Source: CAZYAK01 sp964645935 (GTDB lineage Bacteria; Patescibacteriota; Gracilibacteria; Peribacterales; Peribacteraceae). From it: a DNA stretch of 11,987 nucleotides. Each line of letters starts with the position of its first letter. Positions within the stretch are counted from its first letter, which is position 1. A program made the position numbers and the translations under genes. The stretch covers positions 1-11,987 of the forward strand of contig CAZYAK010000046.1 in the NCBI GenBank assembly GCA_964645935.1, in the 5' to 3' direction. This document shows positions 5,624 through 11,925 of the stretch, in pieces. The notes under the pieces are model-generated. The model searched no databases. It saw only the letters and a program-made list of their open reading frames with translations, and was not told where the DNA came from.

Positions 5624-5761
5624 CCCAGCCGCGGGGGTCCCGCCCCGCGGGTGGCGATCAATCCGACCTCAACCAGACAATACACATTCCCGTAGCTTCT
5701 TCCCGAGTCAGTCCTCCCTATACCCCAGCCGCGTGGTCTTCGCTCTGCGCGTGGCGATCAA
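5624..5761 (+). repeat. Two imperfect 38-bp direct repeats 100 bp apart
   Basis: 5624-5661 and 5724-5761 match at 30 of 38 positions. Both begin CCCAGCCGCG and end GTGGCGATCAA; the variable middle differs. In the first copy the middle folds into a perfect hairpin CCGCGGGG/CCCCGCGG (5629-5636, 5643-5650), which the second copy has lost. No function is assigned. Confidence 0.65.
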
Positions 5762-5797
5762 AGCAGCCTTTCAGGATCACGATCGCTCTCCACGGGT

Positions 5798-5848
5798 GGT
5801 ACTTCTTTGTTGCGGCAAAGAAGTACCCAAGAAAGCCGCCCGCGCAAG
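5798..5848 (-). repeat. Dispersed palindromic repeat, copy B
   Basis: GGTACTTCTTTG (5798-5809), a 6-nt loop and CAAAGAAGTACC (5816-5827) make a perfect 12-bp hairpin. The following bases, read on -, match window positions 1-20 at 18 of 20. The 16 nt at 5794-5809 are also found, inverted, at 109-124. Adjacent GGGCC-CGCA-GGCCC (about 5857-5871) may belong to the same unit. From memory, intergenic repeats of this general look (TTTCTTTG...CAAAGAAA palindromes) are common in some proteobacterial genomes. Confidence 0.7.
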
Positions 5849-5992
5849 AACTCGTCGGGCCCGCAGGCCCTCCTCAGACAGCATGCGCGATCTCCGTTGA
5901 GGGGGCCGGGTCCCGGAGATGGGTGTATTTGTTCCATGAGCGGACCGCAGCACGCAGGCCGTACAACAGATCTGCCTATGTGACGTTTATGA

Positions 5993-7423
5993 ATGACAAG
6001 GTACCATTACCTTGTTGTGTCCGCCCCAAAGCCCATCTTCTCCGGCCTCTCCCGCTCCACCTTTGACGATGCCAATCCGGCGCCGTATGCCGAGGGGGCG
6101 AAGCGGGGCGTGGATGAGGAGCTGGTACGGAAGATCTCCGTCGATAAGCGCGAGCCTGCGTGGATGCTGGAGCACCGGCTGGAGAGCCTCCGGATCTTCC
6201 GGGAGAAACAGTTGCCCTCATGGGGCCCTGACCTTTCCAAGCTCGATTTGGATAACATCATCTACTACGCCTCCGCCGGTGCCGGCAACAGCGGTACATG
6301 GGGCGAGGTGCCGGAGGAGATCCGTCGTGTGTATGACCGCCTCGGGATCCCGGAAGCGGAGCGCAAGGTCCTTGCGGGAGTCGGTGCGCAGTACGAGTCG
6401 GAGATGGTGTACCACTCACTCAAGAAGCAGTGGGAGGAGCTGGGCGTCATCTTCCTGGACATGGACGACGCGGTGCGCGATCACTCGGAGTTGGTGAAGA
6501 AGTACTTCATGCAGTGCGTGCCGTCCTCAGATCACAAGTTTGCCGCGTTGCACGGTGCGGTGTGGAGCGGCGGGACGTTCCTGTACGTACCCAAGGGCGT
6601 GAAAGTGGCGGACCCGTTGCAGGCGTACTTCCGCATGAATGCGCGCAATATGGGCCAGTTTGAGCACACGCTTATTGTGGTGGAGGAGGGGGCGGACGTG
6701 CACTACATCGAGGGCTGCTCCGCCCCCAAGTACGGTTCCCAGGGCCTGCATGCCGGGTGCGTGGAGATCTTTGTGAAGCCCGGTGCCAAGGCGCGGTACT
6801 CCTCTGTGGAGAACTGGTCGCGCGACACCTACAACCTCAATACCAAGCGCGCCATCGTGGAGAAGGATGGCACCATGGAGTGGATCGGCGGAAACATGGG
6901 CTCGGGCGTTACCATGCTCTACCCGTGCTCCATGCTCGTGGGAGAAGGCGCGCGGTGCGATCACTTTGCCATCGCGTTTGCCAACAGTGGCCAGTGGCAG
7001 GACACGGGCGCGAAGGTGCACCACCTCGCCCCTCACACCTCCAGCAAGGTGGTGAGCAAGTCCGTCTCCAAGGATGGCGGCGTGTCCGTGTACCGCGGAC
7101 AACTACGCGTCGCCGCACACGCGCACGACTGCACGGCCAACGTGGAGTGTGATGCTCTCTTGCTCGACGAGATTTCCCGTACGGACACGATTCCGGACAT
7201 CAAGATCCGCCACAACGACGTGACCATCGCGCACGAGGCGACCGTCGGGAAGCTCTCGGAGGAAGATCTCTTCTACCTCATGTCTCGCGGCCTCCCGGAG
7301 GAGCAGGCGCGCGCCATGATCGTCAATGGCTTCATTGAGCCCATCGTGCGGCTCCTCCCGCTGGAGTACGCCGTGGAGATGAACCGGTTGATCGAGTTGG
7401 AAATGGAGGGAAGCGTCGGATGA
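5993..7423 (+). CDS. sufB: SufB, core scaffold subunit of the SUF system
   Basis: 476 aa, a normal length for SufB, the subunit of SufBC2D on which the nascent Fe-S cluster is thought to form. Family landmarks run through the protein: N-terminal helix EPAWMLEHRLESLRIF (55-70), YESEMVYHSLKKQWEELGV (134-152), the beta-helix region with PKGVKVADPLQAYFRMNA and YIEGCSAPKYGSQGLHAGCVE, SSVENWSRDTYNLNTKRA, and the C-terminal NVECDALLL, HEATVGKLSEEDLFYLMSRG. Cys386 in NVECD probably equals the conserved cysteine (Cys405 in E. coli SufB). The start is uncertain: ATG 5993 gives the longest frame, but a GTG at 6017 (giving SAPKPIFSGLS...) lies just after an 8-bp inverted repeat containing TACCAT and may be real. 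No Shine-Dalgarno site precedes either. It stands 3.8 kb after sufC. Confidence 0.96.
   Translation: MTRYHYLVVSAPKPIFSGLSRSTFDDANPAPYAEGAKRGVDEELVRKISVDKREPAWMLEHRLESLRIFREKQLPSWGPDLSKLDLDNIIYYASAGAGNSGTWGEVPEEIRRVYDRLGIPEAERKVLAGVGAQYESEMVYHSLKKQWEELGVIFLDMDDAVRDHSELVKKYFMQCVPSSDHKFAALHGAVWSGGTFLYVPKGVKVADPLQAYFRMNARNMGQFEHTLIVVEEGADVHYIEGCSAPKYGSQGLHAGCVEIFVKPGAKARYSSVENWSRDTYNLNTKRAIVEKDGTMEWIGGNMGSGVTMLYPCSMLVGEGARCDHFAIAFANSGQWQDTGAKVHHLAPHTSSKVVSKSVSKDGGVSVYRGQLRVAAHAHDCTANVECDALLLDEISRTDTIPDIKIRHNDVTIAHEATVGKLSEEDLFYLMSRGLPEEQARAMIVNGFIEPIVRLLPLEYAVEMNRLIELEMEGSVG
5996..6015. promoter_or_regulatory. Inverted repeat at the sufB start
   Basis: ACAAGGTA (5996-6003) and TACCTTGT (6008-6015) form a perfect 8-bp inverted repeat with a 4-nt centre. 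It sits between the two possible start codons (5993 and 6017). The TACCAT inside it (6002-6007) could be a -10 box for a leaderless message starting at the GTG. Another weak -10 candidate, TATGTG (5977-5982), precedes the ATG. Confidence 0.4.
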
Positions 7424-7471
7424 TCAGGTATCTCTGAGTGTATCTCGGCGCACTCCACAAGACGGAGACGG

Positions 7472-7516
7472 GTGAACCGGCTGATCGAATTGAAGATGGA
7501 AGGAATCGTGGGCTGA
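7472..7516 (+). pseudogene. Relic of a second sufB 3' end
   Basis: These 45 nt, including the TGA, align without gaps to the last 45 nt of sufB (7379-7423) at 36 of 45 positions. They encode VNRLIELKMEGIVG against MNRLIELEMEGSVG. Most differences are synonymous third-base or leucine first-base changes, as expected if the copy diverged while still coding. Only this tail is recognisable; upstream similarity fades within a few codons. It looks like the remains of a paralogous or displaced sufB rather than a fresh tandem duplication. Confidence 0.75.
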
Positions 7517-7545
7517 ACGGCTTCTTAGAGAGCATCGCGTGAGTA

Positions 7546-7574
7546 TTGACAAAATTAATGAATACATATAAATA
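7546..7574 (+). promoter_or_regulatory. Promoter of the 215-aa gene
   Basis: A perfect TTGACA (7546-7551) in an AT-rich island is followed by TAAATA (7569-7574, 17-nt spacer) or TATAAA (7567-7572, 15-nt spacer). The ATG at 7587 lies 12-14 nt further on, so any leader is only a few nucleotides. Confidence 0.65.
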
Positions 7575-7588
7575 CCATCAGTGGGTAT
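7572..7588. promoter_or_regulatory. Inverted repeat overlapping the -10 region and start codon
   Basis: ATACC (7572-7576) and GGTAT (7584-7588) with a 7-nt centre; the right arm contains the first bases of the ATG at 7587. The arrangement copies that at sufD (ATAATACC, 9 nt, GGTATTAT), where the right arm also runs into the ATG. A shared operator is possible; five-base arms are short. Confidence 0.35.
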
Positions 7589-8234
7589 GTTCTCAGACTT
7601 CAAGTTGGCAGCGGATACGCTCGTGGAAAGCGTGCGAACGGGCCATGAGGTGCACCGCGATCCCATACGCCTGCGGGAGCTTTCCGCGGAGCTCTGGACG
7701 TTCGGTCTGGCGTTCGATCAGGAGGTCGCGCGCATAGAAGACGGCCGCGAGCGCCTGCTGACGGAAGAGGTTCTGCAGCGGATCGATGAGATGATCCGTA
7801 TGGTGGCCGCGACGATTCGCGGCCAGGTGCGCCGCGGCGAGCGCCCTCCGGCCTCCGGTGCCGACCTGTTGCAATTGGCTAACATGGTCGCTTCCACGGA
7901 GGAGCAATCCCCGAGCGGCTTGAGGAAGCGCTGGGGGCTCATGGCAGAGTACGTCCTCGGCGCCGCGCACTATCACGTCCCCGAGTTCGTCGGGGATTCC
8001 TCGATGATGCGGACGATTCCCGCCCGGACCTTCGTGGAGATGCTCCCGCGCCGCAACGACATCGACGACCTTCTCGCGCTCATCGAGCACATCGAGGCGA
8101 TCAACCGCGACGATGCCACGGATACCGAGCTTCCGGCCTTCTCCCCATTGATGAGGGCGCTCGCGTCGCCGGATAGTTCAGTAAACTCCCTGCAGCTCAT
8201 GGCTGCGCTGCGCGAGCTGGTGAAGGAGGAATAA
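7587..8234 (+). CDS. Hypothetical helical protein, 215 aa
   Basis: No family is recognised. Begins MFSDFKLAADTLVESVRTG and is soluble, acidic and apparently mostly helical throughout (for example RLLTEEVLQRIDEMIRMVAA, DDLLALIEHIEAINRD, LQLMAALRELVKEE). There are no cysteines, signal peptide or membrane helix. The ATG at 7587 is preferred over the GTG at 7581 on codon preference; both fit the promoter. It lies between sufB and sufD on the same strand and has its own strong TTGACA promoter. It is convergent with the next operon, 14 nt from its last gene. Confidence 0.72.
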   Translation: MFSDFKLAADTLVESVRTGHEVHRDPIRLRELSAELWTFGLAFDQEVARIEDGRERLLTEEVLQRIDEMIRMVAATIRGQVRRGERPPASGADLLQLANMVASTEEQSPSGLRKRWGLMAEYVLGAAHYHVPEFVGDSSMMRTIPARTFVEMLPRRNDIDDLLALIEHIEAINRDDATDTELPAFSPLMRALASPDSSVNSLQLMAALRELVKEE

Positions 8235-8248
8235 AGATAAACTGACAC

Positions 8249-8596
8249 TCAGTAGTTCCGCTCGTGGCTGAGCACGCTCATATCCCACCGCGACTGCATG
8301 TCCATGGTCTCCATGGCGTTGAGTGCAGCAATGGGGTCACCCGTGATGGGGTGCGGACGCTCGGTCTTCTGTTCGTTCTTCTCTACGAGCGTACGCAGGC
8401 GCTCCAGCTCGCGGCGGGTGGAGGAGCGTTCGCGCACGCGCTCGGCGGCTTTACGCGCTCGGCGCTCAGGAGTCTTTTCCGGCTTCTCTCCCGCACTCCC
8501 CCGGTCGCCCTGGGGAGTGGGCGACAGCATCTCCGACAGGAAGTCGATGCCGTCAGTGAGACGAGCCTTCGGCGCCATGGCCTGACATTCTCCCAT
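8249..8596 (-). CDS. Hypothetical charged protein, 115 aa, last gene of the kinase operon
   Basis: Residues 1-35 have a short hydrophobic patch (GIDFLSEML). Residues about 36-75 are very rich in Arg, Lys and Glu (KPEKTPERRARKAAERVRER), a likely long helix or coiled coil, and the C-terminal part includes GDPIAALNAMETMDMQSRWD. An alternative start at 8578 (MAPKARLTDG) is nearly as likely. It begins 32 nt after the kinase stop, so co-transcription is likely and it could be a partner or substrate of the kinase; that is inference from position. Confidence 0.65.
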   Translation of the reverse strand: MGECQAMAPKARLTDGIDFLSEMLSPTPQGDRGSAGEKPEKTPERRARKAAERVRERSSTRRELERLRTLVEKNEQKTERPHPITGDPIAALNAMETMDMQSRWDMSVLSHERNY

Positions 8597-8628
8597 CGGG
8601 ATGCCAGATCGTCAACGACACAGACGAC

Positions 8629-9792
8629 TTACTGCGCCCGTTCCAGGTCCTGAATGATGCCGGTGAGCGTCGTAATCAGGTCCTCGATGGACATGCGCGC
8701 GGTGCGATCTATGTGCAGGATCCGACTGAACGCGCTGTGCAGGCGCCAACCGATGTCGCGCTGATGTCCCCAGTCCGTGACACGGCGGAGGTACGAATCC
8801 CCACCATCAGGGCCCACGTTCAGCAGCCCGTACAACCCACTACCGTCCCGGACGTTTTGCGGGTGCTGATGCCCGAGCGCGTCCAGAATTGCTCGCGCTC
8901 CACCATCCGCGCCGTCCTTGGTTTGCACGCCTGCGGCGGCGAGCGGGTTGCCGTGACGTCCTGCGAGGAGGCGCAGCAGCATCAGCCCCAGGCAGAATAC
9001 TTGGGAAGGCATTGAGCCGTTCCCTTCCAACTGTCCGGCATCCGCTGCCGCCGGTGTTACCTGGCTCACGGGATGGGGGGCATCACGGTCGGTGTCGATG
9101 AATGTGGAGGCGCCCCAATCGATGAGCGATGCCCGGCCCGTGGTATCGGACACGATCACGTTCAGAGACTTGATGTCGTGGTGCAGCAGGTGCGACTCGT
9201 CCGCGTGGCGCTTGAGCTCCCGGGCCACGTCCAGCACCACGCGGCAGGCGCGCGTGGGCGGAAGGCCTCCTGGTTCCTTCTCCATGAGTGATGCCAGGCT
9301 CTGGCCCGGGTGGTAGCGCATCACGATGACGCGATGGCGCTTGAGCGGGCTCTCCACGGTCTGGGCCGCCTCCAGCTCGCCGATGGCATCGAGTGCGGCG
9401 GTTTCCTGCTCCATGCTTGCGAGGATGGGTTCCACGCGGGGGTCGCGCACCTCCGCCGTGACCACCTTGAGCACGTACCGCTCGCCTGGGCGCTCAGGAG
9501 GCTCCACGAGGAACGCGGATCCTAGGCCGCCGCTGCCCAAGCGCCTGAGCAGCCGAAACGTCTGGCCGTCCACCGTCAGCGTAGGGTGCTCGGGATTCTC
9601 TCCCTCGCGCAGGGAACGCAGTGTGCGCTCCAGAGAGTCCTCCTCCGCAAACAGGCGCTGCAGCTGGCGCGCGGCAGCGGGGGATTCTTGGGTGCCCGGG
9701 AGGCGATGCTGCTGGCCTCGTAGATTCACCGTGGCCTCGATCGGCTCGTCGGGCTCCTCGCCTCTGCCGGGTACTGCACTGGAAGGGGGCAT
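8629..9792 (-). CDS. Ser/Thr protein kinase-like protein (Hanks-type fold)
   Basis: 387 aa. A hydrophilic N-terminal region (1-75) precedes a kinase domain (about 78-378): Gly-rich loop LGSGGLGSAF (85-94), Lys109 in YVLKV, helix C Glu128 or Glu130, hinge MRYHPGQSL (158-166), catalytic loop HHDIKSLNVIV (204-214) with Asp206, Lys208 and Asn211, and the metal-binding Asp225 in LIDWG. HHD replaces HRD and DWG replaces DFG. No APE motif is evident, and the usual Asp of the DVxSxG helix seems to be Gln264 (SQVFCLG). The catalytic residues are intact, so activity is likely, with an atypical activation segment. No membrane helix or sensor domain is seen. ATG 9792 lies 22 nt after the 49-aa ORF; the frame is open to 9849 but would overlap it. 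Confidence 0.82.
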   Translation of the reverse strand: MPPSSAVPGRGEEPDEPIEATVNLRGQQHRLPGTQESPAAARQLQRLFAEEDSLERTLRSLREGENPEHPTLTVDGQTFRLLRRLGSGGLGSAFLVEPPERPGERYVLKVVTAEVRDPRVEPILASMEQETAALDAIGELEAAQTVESPLKRHRVIVMRYHPGQSLASLMEKEPGGLPPTRACRVVLDVARELKRHADESHLLHHDIKSLNVIVSDTTGRASLIDWGASTFIDTDRDAPHPVSQVTPAAADAGQLEGNGSMPSQVFCLGLMLLRLLAGRHGNPLAAAGVQTKDGADGGARAILDALGHQHPQNVRDGSGLYGLLNVGPDGGDSYLRRVTDWGHQRDIGWRLHSAFSRILHIDRTARMSIEDLITTLTGIIQDLERAQ

Positions 9793-9814
9793 GCCTCGAG
9801 AGAGGGAGTCTCGC

Positions 9815-9964
9815 TCAGCGCTCAGTGCGCGACAATAGGTCGTGCACACCCTTGCGCGTCTTGTGCTGGCGCATCTCCAGGTCGAACCGTGCGTTCATCT
9901 GCTCCGGGCTCTCTTGGAGTCCCGTCGGCTGGTTCTCGCGGTTGTTGGCACCGGTATTCACCAT
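9815..9964 (-). CDS. Small hypothetical protein, 49 aa, first gene of the kinase operon
   Basis: Reads MVNTGANNRENQPTGLQESP and continues with a helix around EQMNARFDLEMRQHKTRKG, ending LLSRTER. Highly polar, no cysteines. It starts just after the AT-rich island shared with sufD and ends 22 nt before the kinase start, so it is likely translated and co-transcribed with it. A possible -10, TACATA (9982-9977 on -), lies 12 nt upstream of the ATG. No family is recognised. Confidence 0.6.
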   Translation of the reverse strand: MVNTGANNRENQPTGLQESPEQMNARFDLEMRQHKTRKGVHDLLSRTER

Positions 9965-9989
9965 AGAGGGGATGGGTATGTATTAAAAA

Positions 9990-10015
9990 TATAATACCAT
10001 AAATATAGGTATTAT
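9990..10015 (+). promoter_or_regulatory. sufD -10 box inside an inverted repeat reaching the start codon
   Basis: A perfect TATAAT (9990-9995) lies 18 nt before the sufD ATG, predicting a leader of about 12 nt. ATAATACC (9991-9998) and GGTATTAT (10008-10015) form a perfect 8-bp inverted repeat with a 9-nt AT-only centre. Its left arm covers the -10 box and its right arm the first two bases of the ATG. Protein bound here would block transcription initiation. No good -35 is present. Confidence 0.55.
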
Positions 10016-11261
10016 GCAAATACCCCCAGGCGTGACCTCCGGAATGCTCAAGCGCATACTTGCGGTGCATATGGATGTCCTCAGCCAGGCATCGGCTCTT
10101 TCCGAGGCCCTGGCGGAGACGCCGGCCTTGCGGGAGCGCCGTGCCCGGGCCGCGCGTGCCCTCCACAGCCTCTCCAAACCCAACCGCGCCCTGTCGGCTT
10201 CGCCGTCCGCGGACGGTACGACCGTGGCTCTCTTGGCGGCCGCGAGCGATGCCGAGGTGTTCACACGCATCACGGCCGTGCCGTTTTCCGGTCTGGATTC
10301 CGCAGATGTCTTGGCATCCGCGCGAACACTCCTGGAAGAGCGCGTCGGCACGCTCCTGGCCGAGGATTCGCACGGCCTCCGTCGGGATGCGCTCCTCACC
10401 CGCGGGTTTTGCATCATCGTTCCCGAGGGCGTCCGCCTTTCGGCGCCGTTGCGTCTCTTCTGGACCTCCTCAGACGCATGGGCGGCTACGCATCTGGTGG
10501 TGATCCTGGGCGCGGGCGCGGAGCTCACGGTGGCCGAGGAGCTCGCTGGCGCCGCGGGCGGGGAGTGGTCGCACGCATGTGAGGCCTTCGCGGGGCCGGA
10601 GTCGCGCCTGACACTGTCGCACTTGCAGATAGCGGCTTCGGACAGCCGCATCCGCGTCTCCCAGCGCGCTCGCCTGGAGGCCGGCGCCCGCATGCAGTGG
10701 GTCAACGCCTCCGCGGGAAGTTCGGAGTTGGACCATGATGTGGAGACGTTACTCTCTGCGCCGGACGCCTCCGCCGACGTGGCGTGGCTGGCCTACGCGC
10801 GCGGCACCGAGCGCATGGCTCTCTCTGCGCGCAACCGTTTTGAGGCGCGGGGTGGAGGAGGGCGCATCACCATGCGCGCGGCCGCGGAGGAGCGGGCGCG
10901 TGTGCGCTGCGATGGCCTCATCCGCATTGGCCCCTCCGGCGGGGGCACGGACACCTATCTCACGCAGGAGGTCTTGATGTTGGACTCCACCGCGTATGTG
11001 GACGCCGTCCCGGGACTGGAGATCGTCACCAACGACGTTAAAGCCAGTCACTCCGCTACTGTGAGCCGGCTCACCGCGGAAGACCTGTTTTACTTTGCAG
11101 CGAGAGGAATCCCCGAACGCGTCGCCCGCGCCATGGCGGTGGAAGGGTTCTTGGGAGACCTCGCCTCGCGGGCCGGGGATACCCGCGTCTCGGAGGCCGT
11201 CATGGCAGCCATCGCCGCCAAGTACAAGGGGGGAGGGGATGCGGATTTTTCCCGTTCCTAA
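10014..11261 (+). CDS. sufD: SufD, scaffold subunit of the SUF system
   Basis: 415 aa, usual SufD length. The N-terminal third is helical and poorly conserved; the middle has beta-helix style sequence (GFCIIVPEGVRLSAPLRLFW, about 131-150; THLVVILGAGAELTVAEE, 159-176). The C-terminal SufB/SufD core is clear: QEVLMLDSTAYVDAVPGLEI (318-337), NDVKASHSATVSRLTAEDLFY (340-360) and a helical end (RGIPERVARAMAVEGFL). His346 in ASHSATV probably matches the conserved SufD histidine (His360 in E. coli). It lacks the NVxCD cysteine motif of SufB, so SufD is preferred over a second SufB. SufD partners SufB in SufBC2D. The gene lies 2.6 kb after sufB with its own promoter, divergent from the kinase operon, and has no Shine-Dalgarno site. 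Confidence 0.92.
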   Translation: MQIPPGVTSGMLKRILAVHMDVLSQASALSEALAETPALRERRARAARALHSLSKPNRALSASPSADGTTVALLAAASDAEVFTRITAVPFSGLDSADVLASARTLLEERVGTLLAEDSHGLRRDALLTRGFCIIVPEGVRLSAPLRLFWTSSDAWAATHLVVILGAGAELTVAEELAGAAGGEWSHACEAFAGPESRLTLSHLQIAASDSRIRVSQRARLEAGARMQWVNASAGSSELDHDVETLLSAPDASADVAWLAYARGTERMALSARNRFEARGGGGRITMRAAAEERARVRCDGLIRIGPSGGGTDTYLTQEVLMLDSTAYVDAVPGLEIVTNDVKASHSATVSRLTAEDLFYFAARGIPERVARAMAVEGFLGDLASRAGDTRVSEAVMAAIAAKYKGGGDADFSRS

Positions 11262-11344
11262 GCCCAAAACAGGATCCTAGGAGGTATTTGCCTGTTCCAG
11301 AGCGGCCAGCCGGGCATACTGCGCCCTCCTTTCCCCTGCCAGCC

Positions 11345-11590
11345 ATGTCCGAACTCTCTCCCGCCACTGAGGACGTCCAGGTGCCCGATGCCGAGTTCGT
11401 CGGCCCACTCGATCAAGCCGCACAGTACGCCGCCGAGGTCGCGGCCGTGCCGCCGGAGCTGCGCCATCTCATCGGCAACGCGGAGCTGCGTGTACGCTTG
11501 GGCGGCACGCGCGACACGTTGGCCAATCTGGTCCGGAGCGAAGCACAGTGGCGCACGTCGCGGATGTCCACAGAGAACTGGGGCGAATAA
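11345..11590 (+). CDS. Hypothetical protein, 81 aa
   Basis: Starts MSELSPATEDVQVPDAEFVG, acidic at the N-terminus, followed by helical segments (QAAQYAAEVAAVPPELRHLIG, DTLANLVRSEAQWRT). Soluble, no cysteines. ATG 11345 is preferred; a TTG at 11288 with an AGGAGG 3 nt before it would add 19 residues of poor composition, and that spacing is too short for a normal ribosome binding site. A CATACT at 11315-11320 is a possible -10 box. It follows sufD by 83 bp on the same strand, so co-transcription is possible. No family is recognised. Confidence 0.6.
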   Translation: MSELSPATEDVQVPDAEFVGPLDQAAQYAAEVAAVPPELRHLIGNAELRVRLGGTRDTLANLVRSEAQWRTSRMSTENWGE

Positions 11591-11668
11591 TCCACGTATC
11601 TCGGCCGGGGCAGGAAACGTCTTCCACGCGCCGTGGCGAACAGACGGGGAGGGGAGATGCGGCATACG

Positions 11669-11694
11669 AAAAAGAGGACCGCTGTGGTCCTCTT
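11669..11694 (-). terminator. Rho-independent terminator of the 16S rRNA transcript
   Basis: On -, a perfect 9-bp stem AAGAGGACC/GGTCCTCTT (11694-11686 with 11680-11672) with loop ACAGC runs directly into TTTTT (11673-11669). It lies about 230 nt beyond the 16S 3' end. It is well formed and correctly oriented to end the rRNA transcript before any 23S gene. Confidence 0.85.
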
Positions 11695-11873
11695 CTCGGC
11701 TCCGGCTGCCCTTTCATTCGCTCAGGGCTGTCACGGCATTGTGTAGTAGAGAGACTCAATCGTGGTATCGGGTCCAGTACCTCATCCCCTCAAACGTGAA
11801 GGGACAAAGCACTGGAGATGCTCCCGATTCAATAATTCGCTTGATGGACAGTGCATCTTCCAGAGCAAGCATA

Positions 11874-11908
11874 CCTCGGTGATGCATCCAGAAAAGGATG
11901 CTCCGAGG
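11874..11908. other. Hairpin 18 nt beyond the 16S 3' end
   Basis: CCTCGG (11874-11879) pairs with CCGAGG (11903-11908) and GCATCC (11884-11889) with GGATGC (11896-11901), separated by a 4-nt/1-nt internal loop and closed by a 6-nt loop. Placed right after the 16S 3' end, it may be a processing signal. Confidence 0.45.
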
Positions 11909-11925
11909 CCAGAGATATTCCCTGG

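Larger units (their letters stand above)
5295..5992. other. Gene-free stretch of about 700 bp rich in hairpins and repeats
   Basis: Open frames here (such as 5385-5900 and 5440-6066 on +) have no protein-like character. Instead there are, in order: a hairpin (5374-5402), a terminator hairpin (5411-5457), a nested stem structure (5469-5546), two imperfect direct repeats exactly 100 bp apart (5624 and 5724), a dispersed palindromic repeat (5798-5848), and the palindrome GGGCC-CGCA-GGCCC beside it. No tRNA, tmRNA, SRP RNA or RNase P RNA signature was recognised. Confidence 0.6.
11591..11925. other. Gene-free spacer downstream of 16S rRNA
   Basis: Between the 81-aa gene and the 16S 3' end I see only the terminator at 11669-11694 and the hairpin at 11874-11908, both on the 16S strand or symmetric. 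There is no tRNA (no T-arm GGTTCGA-type sequence) and no start of a 23S gene. Confidence 0.6.

Noticed and set aside
5440..6066. 208-aa and 171-aa + frames in the gene-free stretch
   Set aside because: No protein-like periodicity, they pass through hairpins and repeats, and one runs into sufB in another frame.
6527..7102. 191-aa - frame
   Set aside because: Antisense of the conserved core of sufB; sufB homology decides the strand.
9822..10373. 183-aa - frame spanning the sufD start
   Set aside because: Crosses the AT-rich promoter region and is antisense to sufD and overlaps the 49-aa ORF in another frame.
11279..11290. AGGAGG followed by TTG as an upstream start for the 81-aa gene
   Set aside because: Only 3 nt between motif and TTG, the local anti-Shine-Dalgarno is CUUCC, and the added residues look non-coding.
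11268..11296. AACAGG/CCTGTT inverted repeat after sufD
   Set aside because: Only 6 bp with a 17-nt loop and no T-run on +; too weak to call a terminator.
11258..11665. 135-aa - frame
   Set aside because: Antisense of the 81-aa gene with Pro/Gly/His-rich composition.
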